In this document: in pieces, positions 7,804 to 16,385 of the stretch | Layout of the letters: each line of letters opens with the position of its first letter | Position numbering within the stretch: position 1 is the stretch's first letter | Position numbers and translations under genes: made by a program | NCBI GenBank assembly: GCA_030655075.1 | Contig: JAURWE010000131.1 | Location: 1-64,000, forward strand | Direction of reading: 5' to 3' | From: Pararhizobium sp. | Lineage (GTDB): Bacteria; Pseudomonadota; Alphaproteobacteria; Rhizobiales; Rhizobiaceae | DNA: 64,000 nucleotides | The notes under the pieces: model-generated | The model's input: only the letters and a program-made list of their open reading frames with translations | What the model was told of the DNA's origin: nothing | The model's database searches: none

Positions 7804-9366
7804 ATGACGGCTTCCTATCTTCTGGCTGTCGATGCCGGTACCGGCAGTGGTCGCGCGGTCATCTTCGACGACCGGGGCAACCAGATGGCCAGCGCCCAGC
7901 ATGAATGGTGGCACAAGACGGATCCGCAGTTCGAAGGTTCGATGGACTTCGATGTCGAGGGCAACTGGTCGCTTCTGTGCCGTGCCATCCGCAAGGCGAT
8001 GGCCGACGCCGGCATCTCGGCCGCCGACATCGCTGCCGTCAGCGCCACCAGCATGCGCGAGGCAATCGTTGCCTACGACCGGAATGGCAAGGAGATATGG
8101 GCTTGCGCCAATGTCGACAGCCGCGCCAACAGCGAGGTGCGCGATCTAAAGCGCGACTTTCCGCAGCTCGAGCGTGAACTCTATACCCAGTCAGGCCAGA
8201 CCTTTGCGCTCGGCGCCCTGCCGCGTCTGCTGTGGCTGAAGCGAAACCTGCCGGATGTCTTTGACCGGATCCACCGCATCAGCATGCTGTCTGACTGGGT
8301 GCTGGCGCGCCTATCCGGCATCATCGCCAGCGATCCGTCGAATGCCGGCACGACAGGCCTCTACAGTCTTTCGACCCGCGACTGGCTGCCCGCTGCCATG
8401 AGCAAGGCCGGCCTGCGCGACGACATCTTTCCGCCAAGCGTCGAGCCGGGAACCGTTCTCGGCGGCGTCACCGCCAAAGCGTCGGACGAGACCGGGCTAC
8501 GGGCCGGAACACCCGTCGTCATGGGCGGCGGCGACTGCCAGATCGGCACGGCCGGCATCGGCGTGGTGCGGGAAGGAGATTGCGCCGTACTCGGCGGCAC
8601 GTTCTGGCAGCAGGTCGTCAATGTCGCCCCCTCCGTCACCGATCCGTCGATGGACCTGCGCATTAATCCGCATGTCATCACCGGCCTCAACCAGGCCGAA
8701 GCGATCAGCTTTTTCGTCGGCGTCGTCATGCGATGGTTCCGCGACAGTTTCGGCGCCGAAGAGATGGCTGCAGCCGGCCCCGGTGGGGATGCCTACCGGT
8801 TGCTCGAAGAAAAATCCCGCCAAGTGCCTGTCGGCGCCCATGGGATCATCCCCGTCTTCTCGGACGTGATGCACTACGGCAACTGGTACCATGCCGCTCC
8901 GTCGCTTCTGAACCTGTCGATCGACCCGGAAAAATCCGGAAAGGCGGCGATCTTCCGGGCGCTGCAGGAAAATGCAGCGATCGTCGCGGCGCGCAATCTT
9001 TCGGCCATCTTCCGCCTCTCCGGCAAGACGCCGGACAAGATCGTCTTTGCAGCCGGCGCGGCGAAATCACCGCACTGGGCGCAGATCCTCTCCGACGCGA
9101 CGGGCCTTCCAGTGGTGACCCCTGTGGTCAAAGAGGCCACGGCACTCGGCTGCGCCGCCGCCGCCGCTGTCGGCGCCAAGATGGGGCGGGACTTCGTCGA
9201 GATCGCCGAAAGCTGGGTGCGCTGGGACAGGACCTTCGAGCCGAACACCGCTCACAAGGTCATCTACGACGAGGCCGGCGATCGCTGGGCCCGCGCCTAT
9301 GCCCTCCAGCGCCAGCTGGTCGACGAAGGCGTGACCACGGCCATGTGGAAGGCCCCGGGACTTTGA
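7804..9366 (+). CDS. lsrK: Autoinducer-2 kinase LsrK
   Basis: A 520-residue cytoplasmic FGGY-family kinase (enteric LsrK is about 530). It matches LsrK throughout: 'VDAGTGSGRAVIFDDRGNQ', 'SATSMREAIVAYDRNG', 'SDPSNAGTTGLYSL', 'AVLGGTFWQQVVN', 'PHVITGLNQAEAISFF', 'KEATALGCAAAA' and the C-terminal 'WKAPGL'. It phosphorylates imported AI-2 (open-chain DPD), trapping it and making the LsrR inducer. It forms a tight operon with lsrR upstream and lsrG downstream (57-base gap). In enterics lsrRK are likewise divergent from lsrACDB. Confidence 0.96.
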   Translation: MTASYLLAVDAGTGSGRAVIFDDRGNQMASAQHEWWHKTDPQFEGSMDFDVEGNWSLLCRAIRKAMADAGISAADIAAVSATSMREAIVAYDRNGKEIWACANVDSRANSEVRDLKRDFPQLERELYTQSGQTFALGALPRLLWLKRNLPDVFDRIHRISMLSDWVLARLSGIIASDPSNAGTTGLYSLSTRDWLPAAMSKAGLRDDIFPPSVEPGTVLGGVTAKASDETGLRAGTPVVMGGGDCQIGTAGIGVVREGDCAVLGGTFWQQVVNVAPSVTDPSMDLRINPHVITGLNQAEAISFFVGVVMRWFRDSFGAEEMAAAGPGGDAYRLLEEKSRQVPVGAHGIIPVFSDVMHYGNWYHAAPSLLNLSIDPEKSGKAAIFRALQENAAIVAARNLSAIFRLSGKTPDKIVFAAGAAKSPHWAQILSDATGLPVVTPVVKEATALGCAAAAAVGAKMGRDFVEIAESWVRWDRTFEPNTAHKVIYDEAGDRWARAYALQRQLVDEGVTTAMWKAPGL

Positions 9367-9423
9367 AAGTCCTCGTCATAAACCTAAAATTCGCCGCATC
9401 GAACGTCAGCAGGGAACTTGGAC

Positions 9424-9726
9424 ATGCTTATTCAGATGGTCAGAATCAACGTCAAGGACGGTCACGCGACCGAGTTCCTCGAGGCCTTCCGCATCAACTA
9501 CGAGGGCACACGCAATGAGCCAGGGAACCTGCGCTTCGATGTCCTCCGCGAGCCCGACGACCCGAACAGCTTCCTCGTTTACGAAGTCTTCAATTCGCCG
9601 GAAGCGCTGGAAGAGCATCGCAAGACGGATCATTACAAGGAATGCGTCCGCCGCATCGACCCGATTTTGACCGGACCGAGAACCAAAACGTTCTTTCATG
9701 CCGAAATGGCCGATTACATGCTCTAG
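9424..9726 (+). CDS. lsrG: Phospho-AI-2 isomerase LsrG (ABM-domain)
   Basis: A 100-residue antibiotic-biosynthesis-monooxygenase-fold protein. 'EFLEAFRINYEGTRNEPGNL', then 'RFDVLREPDD', then 'FLVYEVFNSPEALEEHRKT' and 'LTGPRTKTFF', match LsrG. LsrG isomerises phospho-AI-2 (P-DPD) on the way to breakdown. The ATG at 9424 follows AGGGA, and a TTG two codons earlier is less likely. Unlike in enterics it sits with lsrRK rather than after lsrB, so signal activation and decay are on the plus-strand transcript and uptake is on the minus-strand one. Confidence 0.93.
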   Translation: MLIQMVRINVKDGHATEFLEAFRINYEGTRNEPGNLRFDVLREPDDPNSFLVYEVFNSPEALEEHRKTDHYKECVRRIDPILTGPRTKTFFHAEMADYML

Positions 9727-9994
9727 ATTTGACCGATAGGGTTGCCTAGACCCCTTTGGGTACGTGTTGCGCCGCTTTTCAAACATGACGGGTGACGGCA
9801 TTCCGTAACGCAGCACGATGCATGCTGCTGATGCTTCACTGCAGCAGGACTGATTTTCAACGATTCGGGTCCGAGATCATCAAAGCTCACTCAAGCGCCT
9901 GCACAGCGCAGAAGCCACATTTGTGATCGATATGAACGCGGTTCGGGTGTCGATCATTGAGAAATGCGCTGCGCAAGGCTGAGGTGCGCGACCA

Positions 9995-10807
9995 TCAACC
10001 GAGCGGAATCTCCTGTGTAGTCACCTGGAAACGCACGAGTTGAGCCGGACCGAATTGCGTCGTCAGCGCCACGTCAATGGCGTCCCGGCCGGTCGCCATG
10101 AGAATGCGTCCGATGCGTGGGCTGTTATGGCGCGCGTCAAGCGTGTGCCATCGGCCGCCGAGATAGACCTCGAACCAGGCACTGAAATCCATGGGACTTG
10201 GATCAAAGGGCACGCCGATATCGCCGAGATAGCCGGTGCAGTAGCGCGCCGGAATATTCATGCAGCGGGTGAGCGTTATTGCCAGATGTGCAAAGTCCCT
10301 GCAGACGCCGGTCCTGTCCATATAGGCACCATAGGCTGATCGCGTTGCATCGGCATTCTGGTAGTTGAAACGAATATGGTTGTGCGTAAAGTCCAGGATC
10401 GCCTTGACACGCGGCCAGCCAAGCGGGGTCTGCCCGAACTGTGCCCAGGCAAAATCAGCCAGCCGGTCCGTATCGCAATATCGGCTTCCCAGCAGATAGA
10501 CCAGAACGTCGTCCGGCAGATCCTTGATATCATGCTGAAACGCCTGATCCGGCAGCACATCCGGTTGACCATGGTCATAGATCTCGAAGTCCGTCGAAAT
10601 CGTTGTGATCCCGGGCGGTGCCAGGATCCTCGAGCAGGCATTGCCGAAACCGTCCGTATAGCCCCAGGCGTCGATCGGCCGGTCGAAGGACAGGACCTGA
10701 TCGCTGAGAAGATCGGCACGGCGCGACGGATGGATGTTCAAGGTCAGCAACATCGGTGTCGTCTGTGCGCATTCATACGCCAGGTGGAAGCCCGCTCTAA
10801 TCTTCAT
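9995..10807 (-). CDS. Transglutaminase-like protein (short form)
   Basis: A 270-residue protein of the bacterial transglutaminase-like cysteine peptidase group (COG1305). The nucleophile motif is 'TGVCRDFAH' (Cys169), followed by 'ARYCTGYLGDIG' and then 'MDFSAWFEVYLGGRWHTLDA' (Asp224). At the place where most relatives have His (HAW.EVY) there is Ser209. Other members of this subgroup may share that, which I cannot check. No signal peptide is evident. It lies 42 bases after a second transglutaminase-like gene on the same strand. The usual rhizobial partners (alpha-E and circularly permuted ATP-grasp proteins) are not in the window. Confidence 0.82.
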   Translation of the reverse strand: MKIRAGFHLAYECAQTTPMLLTLNIHPSRRADLLSDQVLSFDRPIDAWGYTDGFGNACSRILAPPGITTISTDFEIYDHGQPDVLPDQAFQHDIKDLPDDVLVYLLGSRYCDTDRLADFAWAQFGQTPLGWPRVKAILDFTHNHIRFNYQNADATRSAYGAYMDRTGVCRDFAHLAITLTRCMNIPARYCTGYLGDIGVPFDPSPMDFSAWFEVYLGGRWHTLDARHNSPRIGRILMATGRDAIDVALTTQFGPAQLVRFQVTTQEIPLG

Positions 10808-10849
10808 GCAACCCCCGGTGTGGTGAAATGGAACCCCGGCTGGCAGGGA

Positions 10850-11782
10850 TCATCGGTGAACGCCCGAGGCGCGGCTGAGTTCCAACGGTGAGAGTGCCAG
10901 CTTCGCCGCCGGTTCTGTCGTGACATTGACCTGCACTGTCATGCCAGCGAAATCCTGCGATTTGCCGTCATAGCTCCCCCTCAGCGGCACGGCCTGACGT
11001 GGATCGCGGGCAACACCAACCCGGATCAGGTCGCGATTGCCAACAATGCCGTTGGTCGGATCGAATTCGACCCAGCCCGCACCGGGAATATAGATCTGAC
11101 ACCATGCATGCGTCGAGCCGCCGCCGCGCGTCGTCGAGCCGTCCCGGTCCGCCACATAGACATAGCCGGTGACAAACCGGGCCGCCATGCCGAGCGAACG
11201 TGCGGCCTCCATCATCAGAAGCGCAAAATCGCGGCAGGTGCCCTTGCGCAAGGAGAGCGTAGTCTGCGGCGTCTGTGTGCCCGGCTCATAGCGACGGCCG
11301 TAGACAAAACTTTCATGGATGGCAAAACACATGGTCATCAGAAGGCGGCCGGTCGCCGTCGGCCTGCCCGGGGTGACAAATTGGCGGGCCCATTTGCCGA
11401 CTTCGTCGCGGCTATCGGGGTAGTGCCGCTGGACGACCCGTTCGAGATCCTGTGCCTCTTCCGGATCGTAGGCGAAGGGATAGGTGACAGCCTGGTCGTC
11501 AATCTGCAGGTCGAGTGCAACCTGCGGCGTGTGATCGATCTGGATCCGCGTCTCGAAGCGCAGTTCGGATGAACGCCCGTCGATATCGACAATCGCCACG
11601 CAATTGCCGAACACGTCGTGGACCCAACGGATGGCGCGCGGTTGCGGATCGCAGAGCAGCGCCGCCTCCAAAAGCCGCTGATCGAAACTGTCGCGCGGCC
11701 GGAACATGAGACGGTGCGGTCCAAAAGCAACGGGCCGGTTATAGCGATAGGTGGTAATGTGGCGAATGGAAAAAATCGTCAT
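10850..11782 (-). CDS. Transglutaminase-like protein with BTLCP N-terminal domain
   Basis: A 310-residue protein. Residues 1-80 form the bacterial transglutaminase N-terminal beta domain ('IRHITTYRYNRPVAFGPHRL'). The core has a full Cys-His-Asp set: Cys183 in 'KGTCRDFALLMMEAAR', His225 in 'GGGSTHAWCQIYIPG' and Asp241 in 'WVEFDPTN'. It could be a cysteine peptidase or amide-bond-forming enzyme, and the substrate is unknown. It is first of a two-gene minus-strand unit. A clear homologue of a widespread proteobacterial family. Confidence 0.88.
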   Translation of the reverse strand: MTIFSIRHITTYRYNRPVAFGPHRLMFRPRDSFDQRLLEAALLCDPQPRAIRWVHDVFGNCVAIVDIDGRSSELRFETRIQIDHTPQVALDLQIDDQAVTYPFAYDPEEAQDLERVVQRHYPDSRDEVGKWARQFVTPGRPTATGRLLMTMCFAIHESFVYGRRYEPGTQTPQTTLSLRKGTCRDFALLMMEAARSLGMAARFVTGYVYVADRDGSTTRGGGSTHAWCQIYIPGAGWVEFDPTNGIVGNRDLIRVGVARDPRQAVPLRGSYDGKSQDFAGMTVQVNVTTEPAAKLALSPLELSRASGVHR

Positions 11783-12138
11783 GTCAATTGCAATCTGGCA
11801 GCCCTTAAGCTGCGATCCGTGTCGGGTCGCTCGCGACCAGACTCACCCGGCAAGCAGAGCAGCATTTCGGCCCCGATGCAAATGCGAAGGTCAGACCGTA
11901 CCATACACCTGCGGCCAAAGGACGAGGTCATCCTTGCGTTGGCCGCGCTAAGGCGCTGGGTCGGTGGAGTGCCAAACGCCAAGACCGCCAACACGGCGGA
12001 GCCGTTCTTCAAGGCCCCGCTTGCAGCCAGATCATCACACAACTGCAGAAGCCCGGCAGATCTCCAGGCTGCTTTTCTTGCTGCTTTCAGCCTTTCCTAA
12101 GCAATTAACCGAATAATAGATCGGACTGGAGAGGACGA
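11783..12138. other. Divergent intergenic region, transglutaminase / GGDEF-EAL gene
   Basis: There is no supported gene. It contains a small perfect hairpin GGTCGC-TC-GCGACC near 11827-11840 and CCGCC-N5-GGCGG near 11985-11999. The end carries the GGDEF gene's ribosome site (GGAGAGGA). I see no convincing sigma-70 promoter. Confidence 0.4.
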
Positions 12139-13884
12139 ATGCAAAGCAAGCTGGCCTGGACGAACAACGAACTGGAGGACTTGCTGAGGCAGCTTGACGT
12201 TGCGCTTGAGGCATCGGGCATCGGCATCTGGCAGCATAATCTGGCCAAGAACCAAACTCGCTGGGATGAGCAGTTGCAGCGAATGTACGGCGTCAAAAAA
12301 GGCGAGCACGACGTCGTCTGGCTTGAAAGCGTTCATCCGGACGACTGTCTGCGGGCAAGCGCAGTTTTCGAGGATGCCATTGCCAAAGAAAGCGATTACG
12401 CATCGCAGTTTCGTATCGTCCGCCCTGACGGACAAATCCGACATATTCGCTCGCGCGCGAAATACTTCGTTGATGGCAGAGGCGAAGCCTGCTTCATCGG
12501 CGCAGAGTGGGACGTTTCCGAAGATGTTGAAAAAAATGAGCAGCTGGCAATGGAGCGGGAGGCTGCCGATCACAGTCGAGCCGAAGCCAGATATACTGCC
12601 GAGCACGATCATCTGACCGGGCTGAAAAACCGGCGTGCGTTTGACGACGCCTTTGCGCAACTGGCAACAGGGCCCGAAGATGCTGCAACCATCTGTCATA
12701 TCGACATCGACCGCTTCAAGGAAATTAACGATCGGTTCGGCCACGCCGGTGGCGACACGATCCTGCAGCACATCGCCGCGGTGTTGTCATCGGCGGTATC
12801 TGAAAACGACGTTGCTGCACGGCTGGGCGGGGACGAGTTTGCCATACTCTCGCCTTGTTATAATCTTGGGCGGATAGTATCGATGATACGGCATATCCGG
12901 CGAGAGCTTTCGCAACCTATCGATATCGGCGGTAAACCGATCACCATTGAGTTCTCGGTCGGGATTGCGCACGCGCACGGCGCCGAGATTCCATCTCTGC
13001 TGGCCTCCTCCGACATCGCGCTATACGCCGCCAAGGACAATGGCCGCAACCGGGACGAACTTTTTACACCTGCACTGGCTGACAAGCTGAATCAAGAAAA
13101 GCAAATGCTTGAGGATCTTCGCAACGGATTGCTTGCGGGTGAAATCGTACCGTTCTATCAGAGGCAGGTAGAAGCGCAGGGCTATGCGGTCTGTGGACTG
13201 GAGGCTTTGGCAAGGTGGGACAGTCCCAACGGCCTGAGGATGCCTGGTGATTTCATGCCTTTGGCAACGGCTCATGGACTCATGGAAGCCATCGACGACA
13301 TCATTCTCCGGCGTGTTCTCTACGATATCGGGCAATGGACGCTCGCGGGCCTCAAAGTGCCGCGCGTCTCGGTCAATCTGTCAGCTGCGCGGTTGGCAGA
13401 TCCTCGATTGCTGGACAAACTGCGCTCGACTGCGATCCAGCCGGGCCAGATCAGTTTTGAGCTCATCGAGACGATTGTCCTTGATACGCTCAGTCCTCAA
13501 ATCAAGGACAATATCCGGCAGATCAGAGAGCTGGGGATTGAAATAGAAATTGACGATCTTGGTTCCGGGCACGCCTCTCTCCTCGGTCTGCTGGAACTCC
13601 GGCCCGACCGGGTAAAGATTGATCGCCACCTTGTCCTTCCCCTGCTTGGAAATCATACGCAACAGCGGTTGATCAGTTCGCTTATCGATATAGCCAGGAC
13701 GTTGGATATGATTGTCGTCGCTGAAGGCGTTGAAACGACCGAACATGCTTCGTTGCTCGCAAACCTCGGCGCCGACGTTCTCCAGGGGTACGCCTTCGGG
13801 CGGGCTGAACCGGCCGCTGCGATACAAATACGTCTCAGCGAGCCACATGACGGTCGAGCGCGTCGCGCGCTTTCAAAGACTTGA
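12139..13884 (+). CDS. PAS-GGDEF-EAL cyclic di-GMP protein
   Basis: A 581-residue cytoplasmic signalling protein. PAS spans about residues 15-135, a GGDEF domain about 155-310 with an intact GGDEF at 230-234, and an EAL domain about 325-570 with EAL at 355-357, 'NLSAARLADP', Asp472-Asp473 in 'IDDLGSGHASL' and 'VVAEGVETTEHASLLANLG'. Both diguanylate cyclase and phosphodiesterase motifs look intact. The RxxD inhibitory site before GGDEF is absent (SEND there). There is no transmembrane segment, so the PAS domain probably senses an internal ligand. A strong GGAGAGGA ribosome site precedes ATG. Confidence 0.95.
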   Translation: MQSKLAWTNNELEDLLRQLDVALEASGIGIWQHNLAKNQTRWDEQLQRMYGVKKGEHDVVWLESVHPDDCLRASAVFEDAIAKESDYASQFRIVRPDGQIRHIRSRAKYFVDGRGEACFIGAEWDVSEDVEKNEQLAMEREAADHSRAEARYTAEHDHLTGLKNRRAFDDAFAQLATGPEDAATICHIDIDRFKEINDRFGHAGGDTILQHIAAVLSSAVSENDVAARLGGDEFAILSPCYNLGRIVSMIRHIRRELSQPIDIGGKPITIEFSVGIAHAHGAEIPSLLASSDIALYAAKDNGRNRDELFTPALADKLNQEKQMLEDLRNGLLAGEIVPFYQRQVEAQGYAVCGLEALARWDSPNGLRMPGDFMPLATAHGLMEAIDDIILRRVLYDIGQWTLAGLKVPRVSVNLSAARLADPRLLDKLRSTAIQPGQISFELIETIVLDTLSPQIKDNIRQIRELGIEIEIDDLGSGHASLLGLLELRPDRVKIDRHLVLPLLGNHTQQRLISSLIDIARTLDMIVVAEGVETTEHASLLANLGADVLQGYAFGRAEPAAAIQIRLSEPHDGRARRALSKT

Positions 13885-14164
13885 ATACCAAGTCGGGGAC
13901 AACGGCATGACAGCCGCCGTCTGCGGCTGCCCTCTTCAATCCTGCTGATGCTAAACACGATCCAAGGCTTGCCTTCTCCCCGAACCGCCGACTGCCGTGC
14001 CCGTGGATCGGGACGGCTGAATGCGATCAAGAAGAACTCTGCGAAGGTCGACCGAAGGTGCGGGTCGGCACGACGGCAAAAAGGTTATTGCCGAAACGCC
14101 GACGCTTCTGTCAGACCGCAGGCCGCCGCGCCCGCTGTCAACAGCATCATCGCGACACAGCAAG

Positions 14165-14794
14165 TCACCGCAGAAGGCCGTCGCGGTCGAACGCTTCCCA
14201 GTCGGAAAGCTTTGTGGCCACGCTCTCCGACTTCGTGGTTGGCGAAGACACGGTATCCGCACGCTTTTTCAACGAGCGGGTCAGCTTCGCCTTATATGCC
14301 GCTCGCCGACGGTTCTCCGCCGCAGCAGCAATGTCGTCCTCCCGCCATTCGTCAACCGCGCCGCTGTCGAGGAGTTCCTCGACAACCTTCGGATCAAAGA
14401 CATGGAAGGTGATTTGTTTGGCGCGGCCCGCCAGCCGGACCGTCCTTGTCCCCGCGCTGGGAAGTCGTCCGTCGGCGAGCCAGCGGTGCCTCTCGCCGGG
14501 CTTGATCGTCAAGATGTCTTGAATCTCGCGTGGGATGACGGGTAGGTTCTCGATGTCCTTCATTCCTGAAGTGACAATCTCTGCCGCCACGTTGAATTCT
14601 GTCTTTGCGTCGGCGGGCATCGACAGAACGAGTTCTCCGGCTTCAAGAACGAGCAACTTCTTCGACGATATCGGGAGCCGTGCCCGCATTTCCAATAATA
14701 TGCCTTTCGCACGCACGGACGAACCGAGCGTCGCTGCGGGCGGCAACGTCCATACCTTGAGACGTTCGATGTCGTTTTTCTCTTGTTTCGGCAT
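14165..14794 (-). CDS. Conserved-looking protein of unknown function
   Basis: 209 residues with no assigned family. The middle, 'IPREIQDILTIKPGERHRWL' then 'ADGRLPSAGTRTV', reads like a MerR/excisionase-style helix-turn-helix specifying a wing. It is followed by 'ITFHVFDPKVVEEL' and a charged, Ala/Arg-rich helix ('AAAENRRRAAYKAKL'). There is no signal peptide or membrane segment. It lies on the same strand as two further small unknown genes (to 15444). A DNA-binding role is only a guess from the pattern. The frame is long and uninterrupted in a region otherwise rich in stops, which supports it being real. Confidence 0.6.
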   Translation of the reverse strand: MPKQEKNDIERLKVWTLPPAATLGSSVRAKGILLEMRARLPISSKKLLVLEAGELVLSMPADAKTEFNVAAEIVTSGMKDIENLPVIPREIQDILTIKPGERHRWLADGRLPSAGTRTVRLAGRAKQITFHVFDPKVVEELLDSGAVDEWREDDIAAAAENRRRAAYKAKLTRSLKKRADTVSSPTTKSESVATKLSDWEAFDRDGLLR

Positions 14795-14857
14795 TGTTCG
14801 TAGATGGGTTCCGGATCTGCGAAGTCAACGCAGGCTGCAGCGCGGCCAGACGCTTCG

Positions 14858-15193
14858 CTAGAGGGCTGCGAACCATTCCATATACGGGGAATTCTTGGCG
14901 AGATGCCTATTGTAGTCTGGCGCATCGTCGTGCCACCAGACGGGGCCGCGTTCTCCCAGCCCCTTCTTTGCCGTATCGACGCGATGTCGCGCGGCGGCCA
15001 TAGCCTCGCAATCGCCCTTGGCATCACGTATCGCTCTGCGGGCCGACATAAGTTCTTTCACAAGTGCACTTCGACGCTCCTCGGATAGGTTAGGGTTGCT
15101 CTTGCGCCAAAGCCGCCCGCGTACCACGAAATACCTGCCATCCGGCGTTGTCGGATAGTCCTTCGCTTTGTCATCCGCTGCCTGCTTCACCAT
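14858..15193 (-). CDS. Small conserved rhizobial-type protein of unknown function
   Basis: 111 residues, soluble and very charged. 'YPTTPDGRYFVVRGRLWRKS', then 'NPNLSEERRSALVKELMSAR', and the end 'ERGPVWWHDDAPDYNRHLAK' match a small hypothetical family I recall from many Rhizobiales, with no known role. Arg/Lys/Asp-rich helices in the middle suggest a helical hairpin. The start at 15193 is preceded by a GCGGATG-type weak site. It is probably cotranscribed with the gene ending at 14165. Confidence 0.75.
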   Translation of the reverse strand: MVKQAADDKAKDYPTTPDGRYFVVRGRLWRKSNPNLSEERRSALVKELMSARRAIRDAKGDCEAMAAARHRVDTAKKGLGERGPVWWHDDAPDYNRHLAKNSPYMEWFAAL

Positions 15194-15262
15194 CCGCTGA
15201 CACTCAACAACTTTCCGTCAACGGACGGGTCAAACCTGTTGCAGAAGGCCATCCGGAGCATT

Positions 15263-15444
15263 TCAGTGCGTGTGTGCCAGCATTCGGGCGTCGCTAAGGT
15301 TAGCCACCGCGATGAGCATCTCTCCTTCATCCCAGCCGGCCATGTTGGCAGCCTCGACAATTGCGCAGAACGGGTCTTCGTCTGCTGGCACATGATGTTC
15401 CGGTCGATATCACTGGTCTCAAGGTCAGGAGATGGAACTTTCAT
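15263..15444 (-). pseudogene. Probable frameshifted small protein gene
   Basis: The ATG at 15444 reads 'MKVPSPDLETSDIDRNIM'. A different minus frame then reads 'DEDPFCAIVEAANMAGWDEG' and 'EMLIAVANLSDARMLAHTH' to a TGA at 15263-15265. The second piece looks strongly protein-like, and the two together resemble a small rhizobial protein. Restoring one base near 15385 would join them. It could instead be a sequencing error, or a short gene starting at an internal GTG. Confidence 0.45.
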
Positions 15445-15557
15445 GATAAGAACTTATGTCGAAATCGACCGCCGGCTAGATCAATGTTGGACCCAGCTTT
15501 CGAGAGTGACTGCTACGAGGTGTCCACTCGCGCCTAGCACCTCGACAGGAAAGTGCG

Positions 15558-15635
15558 ATGAAAAAACCCAGCGTCTTTATCACGGTTGGAACCGTGTCTT
15601 GCATGCTCTTGCTGCAAGGCTGTGGCGCTCTTTAA
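15558..15635 (+). CDS. Putative 25-residue lipoprotein peptide
   Basis: A tiny frame with a good ribosome site (AGGAAAG, 4-6 bases before ATG). It encodes a basic N-terminus (MKKP), a hydrophobic stretch and a lipobox-like LLQGC before the final GAL. The mature product would be only a lipidated CGAL. It may be the remains of a longer lipoprotein or a real micro-lipoprotein. A competing minus-strand frame (15534-15749) overlaps it. Confidence 0.35.
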   Translation: MKKPSVFITVGTVSCMLLLQGCGAL

Positions 15636-15770
15636 GGATGTCCCGGCCGCACTACCATTTGCAAGATGATGTAGGCCGAGAATTATCAGGGCCATTGCGT
15701 GTGTTTCTTCGGCTTCTTCCAGCCAAGGGTCACTTGAACCCAGTGTCATCTTCCATCAGATAGGCATGCG

Positions 15771-16058
15771 TCAGTTCCTAACCGTAAGAGCCGAAAACTC
15801 CCGGCTGTCATGCTCTCGTGCTTGGACAGCGTCGATAAGTTTTGCAAACCGGCGCCGCGCAGCCTGCAGCATGACCGCAGGTGCTATCGGTCCCATCACG
15901 ACCTTTTCCAATGCCGCCTTCAGATTGGCGGCGGTTCTCAATTCCGTACGCGTGGCGTCCGGATTATTTGATATCATCAAAGCCAAGCTAAACATTCTCC
16001 GGTAGCTACTTGCTTCCTGTGCTGCGAGCAGCCATTCACGCCGACAAATCTTCATCAT
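15771..16058 (-). CDS. Small protein of unknown function
   Basis: 95 residues from the ATG at 16058. The frame stays open upstream to 16334, but that part runs through a promoter-like region. The SD AAGAGGG lies just before ATGATG. The sequence is helical and basic: 'REWLLAAQEASSYRRMFSLA', then 'LRTAANLKAALEKVVMGPIA', then 'ARRRFAKLIDAVQAREH'. There is no signal peptide or known domain. An EcfG-like promoter lies about 27 bases upstream, suggesting a stress-induced protein. Confidence 0.6.
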   Translation of the reverse strand: MMKICRREWLLAAQEASSYRRMFSLALMISNNPDATRTELRTAANLKAALEKVVMGPIAPAVMLQAARRRFAKLIDAVQAREHDSREFSALTVRN

Positions 16059-16084
16059 GGCCCTCTTGGTTTCCTGATGACAAA

Positions 16085-16109
16085 AACGTCCACTGCCCCC
16101 TAAAGTTCT
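16085..16109 (-). promoter_or_regulatory. Candidate EcfG (general stress sigma) promoter
   Basis: On the minus strand AGAAC (16105-16109), 16 bases, then CGTT (16085-16088). The alphaproteobacterial EcfG consensus is GGAAC-N16/17-CGTT. It lies 27 bases upstream of the gene start at 16058. The -35 overlaps a CCCCCTA/TAGGGGG inverted repeat (16096-16115). Confidence 0.5.
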
Positions 16110-16326
16110 AGGGGGATTGCGGTTTGGCGGATCTTGGTTAATTCGGGAGTTCGTTCGCGCGCCGTGGTACCCCGAGCAGCGGGACTGCTTCTGGCTCAGC
16201 CTGTGGCTGTTGAATAGCAGGGCAGTCGTCCGCCTTGATCCCGCGCAAGCAGCCATACGGCCAGCCTCGACGGGCCCTAGCCTCACTTGGCTGTTTGAAT
16301 TTCTTAACCACGCCACCCGACCTGGT

Positions 16327-16352
16327 GGAACCATAGATTGCGCGCTGTAGTT
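16327..16352 (+). promoter_or_regulatory. Candidate EcfG promoter
   Basis: GGAAC (16327-16331), 17 bases, AGTT (16349-16352), 34 bases before the ATG at 16386. It has one mismatch to the -10 consensus. With the previous site it makes a divergent pair within the 327-base gap 16059-16385, which otherwise shows no gene. Confidence 0.45.
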
Positions 16353-16385
16353 TCATTTCTCGTAGACACACGGGGAGGCACGACG

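Noticed and set aside
15534..15749. A 71-residue minus-strand frame opposite the small lipoprotein
   Set aside because: Only partly protein-like, no ribosome site better than the opposite frame, and no known relatives. It stays possible but unsupported.
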